Assembly (NCBI GenBank): GCA_914767715.1
Contig: OU612074.1
Span: 14,062,062 to 14,126,061, forward strand
Direction of reading: 5' to 3'
Length of the DNA stretch: 64,000 nucleotides
Origin: Membranipora membranacea
Lineage: Eukaryota; Bryozoa; Gymnolaemata; Cheilostomatida; Membraniporidae
Below are positions 37,707-48,170 of the stretch, piece by piece (within the stretch, counting starts at the first letter, position 1; each line of letters starts with the position of its first letter). The notes beneath the pieces were generated by a model. That model made no database searches and was not told where the DNA came from. It worked only from the letters and a program-made list of their open reading frames with translations. A program made the translations under genes and the position numbers.

Positions 37707-37880
37707 CTCCATATAGCATGGCATTTAGAGCACAGAAACTGCCAACAACTGATGCACCTTTGCTAGTGAGGTTGTTTGTTCCAACATATGCTAAAACAAA
37801 TTTATGCCATTCCTCGAAGTTCTCCTACAGCTTACAACATCTCACAGGAGACTCAATCTTCATAATGGAGATCCAAAAAT
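37707..37880 (-). pseudogene. Second degenerate SGNH-like fragment, copy 2
   Basis: Duplicate of 12490-12660. The block reads YVGTNNL on the minus strand here, HVGTNNL in copy 1. Stops interrupt it. Confidence 0.48.
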
Positions 37881-39058
37881 CGAAACAAGAATTACTGGTA
37901 TACATTGGATTATTCTCGAGTGACCTAAATCAAGGAGCAGCTAGCTATACACCATCACCGGGCTTAGGGAAGTTGGCGTCTCCACATCCAGTCTGATCAC
38001 ATTCTATAGATCGAGGATTCTGTCAGTGAACTCAAACTCGGCTCCAAGTTGGTTTCCATACTTGTCAAAAGAGGACAAGGAGAAACTTGAAGGGCTTGAG
38101 AAAGTATGCCTTAAGTGTTGTCCGTAAATCTTGCCATATGTAGAATGTCATGATGAGCGGCTTGCGGCATTGAATTTAACAGAACATTTGATGCCCCAAC
38201 TATTGTATTGTATGTGTATTTTGACCCATCTATCATTGCAATAACCATCACATTAGGCTTATGAGTTGTTGTGTCTCATAAGAAACTGATAAAGCTGTTC
38301 TTTCTCTTCTCATCCCTACACTTTTCAGCTCTATTAATCATAGGTGTGCAAGAGGATGTTCTACAAGTGTTGAATCTTATACGACTAAAAAATCGATGGC
38401 TCGGATTGTTGCTAATCTTTTTAAAATAATTTTGTGACATAGAAAATAAAAATTCATTGACAGTAGTCAAGTTTGCAAGTGATAACCGTTCTTCATAACA
38501 TTCAATATCAGTATAAATAATCTTAGTGGCTGTCTTTTGGCAGTGTTCGAGAATAAACTATGTCCATCATGTAACAGAGCACACCAGCCATCCATTTCAC
38601 CATTACCTACATTCAAACCCTGTCACATCACAAAACCCCGGCCCTCCCTTAATTCAACACAGCTCTTTGCGGAAAAAGCCTTTTTTATAAATACACCTAA
38701 CTACATCAATACCTTTTTTCTTATTGTTTCTTTTTTTTTTGTTGTTTACAAATACAATGGTCATATTTGCTCCTTGAATTGATCGGTGTTAAATATATCA
38801 TATATCAAAATTCAAACTATAAAAACCAAGAAGCATAGAAAAAGATATTACAGCAATCAGATAGCCTTGCCCCAGTAATTTCACCTGCAATAACACGCAA
38901 AAAATATATATGCTACTCAATGCTAATGTAGAAGTTTGTTGATCAAGAGTCAACAAAATAGCAGCTGTTACCAAAGTGAAACTGATACATGTGTGTAACT
39001 AGCCTAACCACCCCCTAAACAGCCTCCCAAGGCTGTGTAAATATTCCTCACTTTACCT
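37881..39058. other. No recognisable gene; AT-rich, duplicate of 12661-14075
   Basis: Matches unit 1 apart from small indels, including loss of a segment of about 200 bp after 38938. It ends at the TTAA that marks the transposon insertion. Confidence 0.4.
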
Positions 39059-40070
39059 TTAAGGTGATTTATCAGTTTGTACGAAATTTTTATATGTTAT
39101 ACCCACCAACCCTAGGCACATTTTCAACAATTTTTCACACCCCCAGTGTGTGACGTAACGTCGTGACGTTGCGACAAAGTTCAACATTGCATTTTATAGA
39201 GTTATTTTAAAATGAGTTTGGGGGGTAAGCAATTTGGCTGGGGTTTTAATTTCTGCTCAATGAATTCATTCTGTACTGTTGTCTGACTGATGGCTGGCAT
39301 CCCAACAGTATATGGCATTAAACTTATCCATAAATTTTTGCTGAAAGTATTGATGTTTTTCACAAAAAACATGCTTTATTCAAATACAGCATAAATAATA
39401 CAAGAAGTTATCATACAGTTGCTGATTTGCATTTATGAGTTGTATACCCATGAGGAATCAACTTGTGTTTGTTATTCACGATGTATCTAAGCAACCGGTC
39501 ATGTGACATCATTGACAAACACGGACTTTTCTAGTGTTAGTGTAGGGGAATCTTCGTGCGTGATTACAACAAGCAGAAGACACATTGGGTATTTTTAATG
39601 ATTGATGAGTCACTACTATGATGTAATACAGGGGTGGACGTGAGATATTGCAATTATTTAGTCAGGTGTGGAATTAAACGGTGATAATACTTTATACTAA
39701 CTTCAAACACTGGTTTAACTAGACTATTTTTGTTGTAATATTGCAAGTAACTAGTACTCATTTGGGTGTTTAAACTCATATGAATCTTTAGATCATGTAC
39801 TCAACTAGGAGTGGACATGAGTATTTAGGTTTTATCTGTGTCAGGCCTGAGATATAAACATAAGATTATCATGTCCATTTGCAATTTTGTTGTTAGCTCA
39901 TCAAATTTGATCTTGCTTTTGTTTACATGTTACCATGGAATTGTTTTTATATTCCTACGCCGGGCATGCGCACTTTGGTCACTGACTAAGCAAATTTACA
40001 ATAAAATTCATCTGAAGTCTTTCAGCTGAATTCTGCTCTTTCTCTGCTTGTTTCACCTTAGTGGCTAAAC

Positions 40071-43000
40071 ATGGGTAATTCTAAAAATGCCAGAAATCGT
40101 AATATATCCAGAGGAAGATTGACAAAGAAGAGATTCAATCCTAAGATGAATAAAAAAAAGCTTTCACTGTTGTTGGTAAGTTTCTGAAAGTTTCCACTAC
40201 TTAGTCTACCTACTACTAGCGCTAGTCCCACTCTTTCTAGACCTTGTCTAGACTAAGACCAAGGAGTTGCTAGTTATGTGTGATTAGCCTCACAGGCACG
40301 ATTATTCACGCAATGTACTTCTTCTCACACACTCAGCCCATGGTAGTAAGTAACTGAAAGGCCTTGAATGAATTGGGGACTCTAGAACTTCTTAGATTAG
40401 AACTTTTATTGACAAACTAAACTATATACCATTGTACTTGTTGTTCTACGCTAACTATAGAGCCAATTCTCTCTCATGCAATTCAAGTCATACTCAAATT
40501 AAAGAGCCTCAATAGTGTTGTACAAACCAAGGAGTTACAGTGTTCTCCTTGGCACAATTGTATTCATTGCATGAAGTTGCATCCAATCTCTGTTGTAAGT
40601 GTGTTGATAACAGCATTGGTATGTCTACCAGATATCATAACCATTATCATAATACTTGGGTGTGTCATTTTAGATCAATGAAAATCCGCCAACAACTTCA
40701 GCAGCAACAGCAGTTGTTAGTGAAGATCAGGAGCAGCTGGTGGTCACACCCTCATCATCTAGTACAAGTGTGTGTACAGCTATGTTGAAATGCGATACAG
40801 AACCGATGGATGATGAAGCCGAGAACTGCAGTATGGGTAAGTCTCTTTGCAGTAGCTGGCATATATATCTTTTCATGTAGCTCTGATGTGCCGCACTCAC
40901 AACTGTACTATTTGTCTGACCAATAATCACAGCTTCTAAATCACGTATATCACAAAGCAGGGTGGTTCAAATCCACTGAGTCTGCCACCGCATTGGCGCG
41001 GCCTGCTAAATAAAATGCAGTAAACAAAACTCAAAGCGATATTCTGCATCGATCCCTATCATATCAATGTCACTTCTTTCCAATCCCTCAGATCTCAAAG
41101 CAGGGTGGTTCAAATCCACTGGGACTGCTTACTTTAGCGTAGTAAACTAACACTCTGAAGACTCTGAATCCCTTTCCTCATATCAATATCACTCCAACTA
41201 CGATACATCTCACTACTTGCATGAAGTCATTAATTTGGCCAAGTTTTTTAAATTTCTTGTAATGCTGCAATATATCTCGCTACTTGTAGTTGCTCTGTAT
41301 GTAAGCCTAAATTCAGTATCACTCTGCACAAGTGTCTTTTTTGGTATGCAGATGTTTCATGATTTTATCTACATATATGATACCCAATAGGAATGGATGG
41401 CAATATCATAATCAGCAGGCAAGGTCTGCTCCAGATGCTAAACTCGGTCGCAGAGCACTTTCAGGTTTCAGTTTACTAGAATTGACCTCCAAGGAGAAAG
41501 GATACTCGTTCGAGCACAAAGTTGAGTGCGTATGTGGCTGGATGACAACAACTAATAAACTTGTAAGTCAACCAAATTTTTACACAGTTTTGTAAACCTT
41601 CTTCAATAATAATATGGTGAGATCTCAATATGCCTATAAACTTGATGGAAAAGGAAAGCAATAGAGGTGTTACTTGGCTCTTCAATAACATGGATTCAAG
41701 GATTAACTGTGCATATATTGTCTTCTCTTTCATCAGGTTAAGACAACTCAACCTGGATTATTGTACTCATTTTCATGTGGGATCATATCCTTTTCTTCTA
41801 TTATTCTGGGTTCCTCGGTTATTGTAGAATCTACAGAAAGAGGCTGTCATCGGGCGATATCAGCAGGTGTTGGGGCAAGACCTTTTAACAAGCTCATGGC
41901 AAACATGAATTTACCCAGTAAGTTACACAGATTATTTGAATGACTATGAACGGTTGTATAAGTACACCAGATTTAGCGTTTAAATTCTTTTAACTAATAC
42001 AATTATCTAGTCTAGAACCCAATTACTGATCAATTTAATGCCTATTTCTTAGGTTACGGTAACACTCATGTTATTTCTTCTAGCGTATCGGCCTAATAGC
42101 TTCAGTGCTGAAGAAAAAACAGCTGGTAGGTCTATCGAGGCAGAATGGCTAGTGGAATCTAAAGCTGCTCATGAGGCTGAAAAAGAAATAGCAAGAAAGA
42201 AAGGGCGATTTTTTCATGGACTGCCGTGGATCAGGGTGATAGTGGATGCAGGCTGGCAGAAACAATCCCATGGCCACAATTACACGTCGTCGTCAGGTTA
42301 GTAAAAGTGTATAAGTATGCAATGAAAATAAAAGACAAAAATTATTCAAAATCTTATTTATGCTTGCAAGGTTTACCTTATTCATTTGTTTCAAGTGTGA
42401 TCCTATTTTTCTGAAATGCTGATAGAGTTACTTGATGAGTCTCTGAAATTTGTTTAATATACAAGTACATCTTATAATAATCTTGAGAGGACAACTATAA
42501 TTGATTATGTTATTGTTACAGGTGTAGCTGTCATTATCGGAAGCGAGACGAATAAGGTACTACAGGTGATACCGAAGAACAGTTCGTGCCAAATGTGCAC
42601 GGTAAGCCCCAACAAATTACATGAATGCCACAAAAATCACCAAGGAAGCTCAGGGAGCATGGAGTCTAAGGGATTGGTGGAAGGATTTGAGAAGGCGATG
42701 ACAGCTCATCAATGTTACTATCTAGAATATGTTGGCGATGGTGACTCCACGGTAGCAGACAGCATCATTTGTAATGTGAGCTCAAATTATTTCTTCTAAT
42801 CCTTACCGAATCAAATCTGTTCATCTCAAACACTCTGGCCAAGCCCCTCCTCCAATGATTGATTGATAGATTGTATTTCTATCACTAACATAACATGATA
42901 TATGTTGTGAAAAAAGGTGTTAAATACTGAATTTACCCATTATCCATAGTGTATGACTAGTTGAGGTTGAATTTCTGATGGTATGATTCAAACCTATGTA

Positions 43001-45734
43001 TATATATGCATATTTAATTTACCATATAATTAATGTCTTTACTTTTACTTTGTCATTGACTTCATTGTTATTGTTATTATATGTTTAAGGTTTCCTATGG
43101 TACTAGCGTACGAAAGATACCTTGCAGCAACCACGCAGCAAAGAATGTAAGAAAACATCTAGAAGAATTGAGAAAAACAGACAGACTACTAACAAAAGAG
43201 CATGTTACAAAGGTAACATATAGTGTAAAACATGTTCTAAACATGCATCTACCTGAAGAACAGACCCGAGTAGCTATACTGAACACCATCAATCATGTAG
43301 GGGGAGACCACTCATCGTATTCACCTGAGTGGAAATGCAAGCATGCTGGGACAGAGAGGGTGCTCCCGTGGTCTTTGGAGACATACAACAAGATAAAGGT
43401 GAAATATTATTATCTACCTGAAATGCAGGAAGGCTGTGTCAGATAAGCTGTAAAACCTTAACTTTACACCTTTCATAAAATAAGCTTACTAAATGCATAA
43501 TCATCGGATTTTTTCCAACTCTTCTACAATATCTACCCTATAGTAGTTTAGTTTTCGCGGCATTTAGGATTCGCTTTTCGCGTTTTTGCCTAGTTTGCGA
43601 AATTTAGTGTATCTTAAATTAAACTCACTCACCATAGTTTCATAAACAATGTACAATTATACAGGAATACACCTTATCCAAAAATGCAAGCTAGCGTGGT
43701 GTAGTGGTCTCAGTGCCTGCCTTGCAATCAGATGGAGATTTATGCCCTGGGTTCGAATCCCAGCTTGGACATTTTTTTTTAATTTTCACAAGTAAGCCTA
43801 CTAGCGAAATTTAGTACTAGTGAAATTTAGTACCAGGTCCAGATCCAGGTCCGAAATTAAACTCTAGCTAAATTAAACTCCTATAGGGTAATTATTTCAA
43901 TCCGAAAACACCATTATTAATTCCAAAGTTTCAGGAATCTACCGGGTCAAGTTGTTGGATTCTTATGTTACGACTAAAATTCATATTCCAGCTGATACTC
44001 CAGAGGATGGCTGACATTCCATATATAGCTGAAAATATGACGAGTAATGCAGCTGAAACCTACATGAACATCCGGCGCGTCATGGACGGAAACAAACACA
44101 CTGACAGAGGAAAATCTGGGTCTTGGTCAGCAAGGTGTCACGGTATGTTTTGTTATCAAAATTATTGGAGTAACAAACTATCAATAGAGCTACGTGTATT
44201 TCCACTTATATGTCGCAATTAGTTATTTTTGTGACAATGATGTTGCGTTGAAGGACTGTTTCTCTGTATTATAGCTGCAGCACTTCGCTACAATGATGGC
44301 CCTAAGTGGAGTGGAAGATTTCTGACTCACTGTGTTAATTCAGAAAAGCTTTTTGATCAGGAGGAAAGGCAGGTGGCCTATAATAGAACAAAATCAAAGA
44401 CGGCAGAATCAAAAGGCAACAGAAGTAAAAAACGACTGCCTAAATCAGCTGTTGGTGAGTCCCACATAATCATGACACTTCATATTTCCACAAGCCTTTC
44501 AACTTGTCTCAAAATCACATAGCAAATGTCTGTTAGTCTGCCTTAAAACATCAGAGTCACCCTCTAACGCATATTCTAAACACACACCCATTCACTTACT
44601 TGCTCTACCTCATGCTGTACACATTTTATCTATACCGCAGAGCTCAATTGTCAAAGGCTAATAATACCTTGCTAGCTTCTCTTTTCTGCTGAGCACATCT
44701 ATCTGACATGCTTGATCAGTTTGCAACAAATATTATATATCCCAATACTGGGAAGCATCCCCTTTTTATCTGTTGTCTTCTCTTTTTGCGGAGGAACACG
44801 ATTCCCATTCAATCCTTCTCATCTGAATTATTTTGCACACTGCATGCTTGCTGTTTGCTTGCTTATACTAACTATAATTTCTGAGACGCTTGATATGAAT
44901 GCTTTTTAAGATGATGTATATGGTCAAGTGGCAGCTCGAGATGCTGATATAAAGCAGGATAAGCTCGAGGAGCTGATGACTGAATTTTTACTGACAATGC
45001 CTTCTTCCATCAGCGCGGAGCAAGGCACTCCACAATCGAAAGCGGCTAGAAGAATGAGACTCACTGCGAGCAACTATGGACAGATATGTAAAATGAGATC
45101 AAAGACCTCTCCTAAAAATACAATTCAAAACCTGCTATATCCATCCTTTACAGGGAATGCTGCTACAGCATATGGGCTCAGAGAAGAGCCTGAGACTGAA
45201 AAAATGTTTGTAGATTGGTTAAAAATCAATGGTTGTGACGAGATTTCTGTAAGCCATCCCGGGTTAGTTTTGTTACCCGATGAGAATGTTTTCGGGGCCT
45301 CTCCTGATGGTATATTCTGCTGTCAGCCAAGTAAAGCCAGTATACCATCATCTTTTGTGGTTGAATACAAAAACCCAAAAAAACTGGCTGACGCTGGGCT
45401 GACAGTAGATGATGCTATCAGGACTAAAGTAAAGGATTTTCCTTTGGGTTTAGATGAGAATGGTAACTATGCTCTCAAAACTTCCCATTCCTTCTACTAC
45501 CAGGTACAAGGTGTGATGGCTGCCACTGAGCTTCCGAATGCAGCCTTTGTAATTAGAGGAGCCAAGCTCAGTATGGCTGTTGTATGGATCACTTTTGATA
45601 AACATTTCTTTCTTACTCATATTTTACCAAAGCTCAGACGATTCTACTATCAAGCTATACTGCCAGAATTGGCTTATCCACTTATGTCTATTTCTGGTGC
45701 TCGACCATATTATGTTGAGTGGAATTATAAGTAG
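40071..45734 (+). CDS. Transposase (Mutator-like domain) fused to YqaJ-type exonuclease, 10 exons
   Basis: Exons 40071-40175, 40674-40836, 41391-41562, 41737-41917, 42084-42296, 42522-42775, 43090-43398, 43992-44142, 44275-44454 and 44911-45734 have GT/AG borders; they total 2552 nt, one short of 851 codons. Basic N-terminus, acidic linker, then transposase blocks: MDGNIIISRQGLL, VECVCGW, RAISAGVGARPFNKLM, IRVIVDAGWQK, NHQGSSGSMES, EYVGDGDS, CSNHAAKNV and NMTSNAAET. Likely DDE residues are the Asp of IVDAG, Asp of GDGDS and Glu of NAAET. The last exon is a YqaJ/lambda-exonuclease nuclease with RLTASNYGQI, FGASPDG, VVEYKNPK and YYQVQGVM, so its metal-binding motifs are intact. A 1-nt deletion is inferred near 41456-41480 where two family-like frames meet. 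Start: first ATG before a clean donor. Confidence 0.8.
40951..41014 (+). repeat. Internal transposon repeat, copy a
   Basis: CACAAAGCAGGGTGGTTCAA, then ATCCACTGAG, a GC-rich GCCACCGCATTGGCGCGGC segment and CCTGCTAAATAAA. AGCAGG and CCTGCT can pair around it. GGTTCAAATCC matches a polymerase III B box. Copies at 41096-41150 (partial) and 46006-46069. Confidence 0.65.
41096..41150 (+). repeat. Internal transposon repeat, copy b (partial)
   Basis: AAAGCAGGGTGGTTCAAATC again, but the GC-rich half is replaced by diverged sequence. Confidence 0.55.
43534..43890. mobile_element. MITE-like element nested in a transposase intron
   Basis: TACCCTATAGTAGTTTA at the left is mirrored by TAAACTCCTATAGGGTA at the right. 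Its interior includes GCGAAATTTAGT repeats and a tRNA-like sequence. It lies between exons 7 and 8 of the transposase-nuclease gene. No target duplication is evident. Confidence 0.6.
43686..43770 (+). tRNA. tRNA-like sequence, possible TGC (Ala) anticodon, probably SINE-derived
   Basis: A perfect T-arm CTGGGTTCGAATCCCAG (43747-43763) with B box GGTTCGAATCC, a D-arm-like GTGGTGTAGTGGTCTCAGTGC, and a loop CTTGCAA that would give anticodon TGC. The acceptor GCAAGCT pairs only roughly with AGCTTGG, the anticodon stem has mismatches, and there is extra sequence before the T-arm. It is nested within a MITE-like repeat, so a tRNA-derived repeat is more likely than a translating tRNA. Confidence 0.35.
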
Positions 45735-46005
45735 ATTTTTTTTCACTCATGCAATCAAGCAACACTCCTTATTTCTGATTTTTTTTCAGTTTTATTTCTG
45801 TCATTCCTTTGTATTCTTTTCTAACACTCTGCATGGCACTCGTCCTCACATCCTCTCAACTCTACCAGAAAATATAATGCACTTGGCTGCAACCTTGAAC
45901 CTCAATAGTCTTCATCAATCATGCTTTTGTTCTCTTCGCCATCAGCAACCACATGTATATCAACAACTCCCTAAACAATAATTTGAGCATGCTCTGTCTT
46001 TATTT

Positions 46006-46069
46006 CACAAAGCAGGGTGGTTCAACTCCACTGAGACTGCCACCGCGATGGCGCGGCCTGCTAAATAAA
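46006..46069 (+). repeat. Internal transposon repeat, copy c
   Basis: Near-identical to copy a, 0.5 kb from the right end of the transposon. Its position suggests a possible transposase-binding subterminal repeat, but copies a and b are not near the left end. Confidence 0.65.
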
Positions 46070-46612
46070 CTGCAGTGAACTGTCTAACTATCAACATTCT
46101 TGATCACGTCAATCGCAATCATACTTAGAATTACTCTCAGCTGCTTACCTACCTACCTAAGCATCTGCATAATTACCATGTTAGTCTGTTAGCTAAACAA
46201 ACACAGTGCAAACCATGAACCTCCGTTAAGTGCCACCCAACAGATCCTTATCAAAAGTGGTAAGTTAGCGAGTGTAAATGATGATTACCTCAAATCAATA
46301 CAACATGACGTATAAAGGGACTATTTGTTTTGATGTTATTGATACATCCAAAACGTTGTGAGGCGTCTGAGCCAGGAGACATAACGTCATCTGACTATCA
46401 TAGGAAACATAGGAGACTCTGCACATTTTGTCTCTCAAATTGTGAATCTGTTGTTATAGTTACCTGATAAAATGTTAGACGAAATTTTTAACATCTAATA
46501 TTGGTCGCATATCAATTTAGGCCACGTCAGTGAAAGAATTTTGTTGATCCGATAAACGGTGTGGATTTCAGATCGTATAGCGATAAATGACCTTAACTAT
46601 GAATACCTTCAA

Positions 46613-46788
46613 GGATTGGTTGGGTCATTTTCATTTATAGGTGTGATTGGTTGGATCATTTTATGTAGGTGTCTGATTGGTTGGGTCATTTTCATGTAGG
46701 TGTCTGATTGGTTGGGTCATTTTCATGTAGGTGTCTGATTGGTTGGGTCATTTTCATGTAGGTGTCTGATTGGTTGGGTCATTTTCAT
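46613..46788. repeat. Minisatellite, about 31-bp unit, 6 copies
   Basis: Expanded counterpart of the three-unit array at 14097-14180. The central units are nearly identical (GATTGGTTGGGTCATTTTCA plus TGTAGGTGTCT). Confidence 0.85.
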
Positions 46789-47119
46789 TTCCGGTGATAG
46801 ACTGATTTAATCTCCTTGCACTATTTTATAAATATGTCAAGGTCAACTTAAGGCTTATTTCATACTCAGGTCATTTTCATTCTGGGTCATTTTCAATGTT
46901 TTCCCTTCTTGCACCATTTTATATATGTCAAGGTCAACTTCAGGTTGTTTTCATACTCAGGTTATTTTCATCAGGTCATTTTCATTCTGAGTCATTTTCG
47001 ATGTTTTCCTTTGCAATCATAAATTTGTCAAGAATATTGGCAATCACCCATGATCAACTATCTCAGTAGTTGAAGCTGTTTATTCACTTTCAGGGAGTTA
47101 TTTTGAAATCTAAACCATA

Positions 47120-47263
47120 ATGGATCAACAGCAGAGAGGAATTATCTAGAAAAACTATGTTGCTCTTGATAGAGACTTTGGAATACTCTGAAGACTTTCT
47201 AAGCTACTAACTCTGTGCCTCAGAGAGTCATGACAGAGACAATCAATGATTGAGGAGATTATG
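47120..47263 (+). pseudogene. CARD-like first exon, broken, copy 2
   Basis: Counterpart of 14399-14577. Codon 10 is TAG where unit 1 has CAG, GIL is followed by TGA, a 4-bp TCAA insertion lies near 47244, and bases are missing around CTCTGAAGAC. The palindrome of unit 1 is absent. The exon therefore decayed independently in the two units. Confidence 0.45.
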
Positions 47264-47942
47264 GTGAGAGAGTGTTTTCTATAAATCCTTTCTCTTCATA
47301 ACTGGGCAGGCAATTTATTGATGTTCAATTATTGGTGTATTTTTAACATTTTTTTCTGTAAATTAATCACCTGCAATACCAGTACGCAATACCCCTCCGA
47401 ACACACTGAAGGTATATTTATCCAAATGTGCCCGTGATGTGGACGGTTTGGATTAAGTTGAAGGTAAGTAAACAAACTGAAACTGATAATCCAGAAGTGA
47501 GGTTTGCTCCTTGATCCAGTTGACTTAAATGAAGGAGTTTACTGTGAGAGGACAGCTTTTCTTTCAGTTTCATGAGGTCAATGAGAAGATCTCCCAGACC
47601 AGCCTTACCGTTCCCTATTTGTCTTGAGGGGAGAACCAAATATGGCACTGCTGCGATGAGCGTTACTTACCTCAGGGCGCCTATTATCCAGTGGCAGATT
47701 TCAGCTAGAGGGACTCTTTTTCTCGCTGTCAGCAACCTTTTTGGCGGGGTTGGGGGCCAGTCTGGTGGTGTGCATGAGAAATGGGCTGCCGATAGCCAAT
47801 CATCTCTAATAAATGCCTATCCTATCTACATACTCCACCGTTGCATAGAATCACATATATTTGGCCCTGGCCTGGTGACCGTGACATTGTCATTGAATGA
47901 GGTAGTCATAGTTCTGTGGGATATTCAATCTGTGAACACAAT

Positions 47943-48104
47943 TCTACTCCAAAACCTGGGACCAACTTTTTTGGCAATGTTTGACTGCCCCCCCCCCCCT
48001 TTTGAGTTTTTGTTGTTTTGTAACCTTTAAACAACAAAACAACAACAATTTCAAGGGGGGGGCAGTCAAACATTGCCAAAGTTGGTCCCAGATTTTGGTG
48101 TAGA
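47943..48104. mobile_element. Small MITE-like inverted repeat, copy 2
   Basis: Duplicate of 15055-15215 with slightly different poly-C and poly-G lengths. Confidence 0.62.
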
Positions 48105-48170
48105 CCTGTGGGCTGGAAACTAAGGACTTCTACTAAGGTTTGTCTATCGTGAATATTATTTCTATTTTAG

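Larger units (their letters stand above)
39063..46592 (+). mobile_element. 7.53-kb TTAA-inserting DNA transposon (Kolobok-like candidate)
   Basis: TTAA flanks both sides (39059-39062 and 46593-46596), and unit 1 has a single TTAA at 14076-14079 in otherwise matching DNA, so insertion after duplication (or between alleles) is seen directly. The ends are short imperfect inverted repeats, GGTGATTTATC on the left and GGTCATTTATC as read inward from the right. It carries one large split gene (40071-45734) for a transposase plus nuclease. Left of the gene, 39063-40070 holds no gene. 45735-46592 also lacks one but has a copy of an internal repeat. TTAA targets are known for piggyBac and Kolobok superfamilies; the transposase is not piggyBac-like. 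Confidence 0.9.

Noticed and set aside
39063-46592. piggyBac assignment based on the TTAA target
   Set aside because: Transposase blocks (GSSGSME, VGDGDS, NAAET) are not those of piggyBac; Kolobok-like or a related group is more likely.
47418-47648. Minus frame reading GKAGLGDLLIDLMKL, vaguely CARD-helix-like
   Set aside because: Opposite strand to the CARD-like exon, no start or splice context, and short similarity likely by chance.
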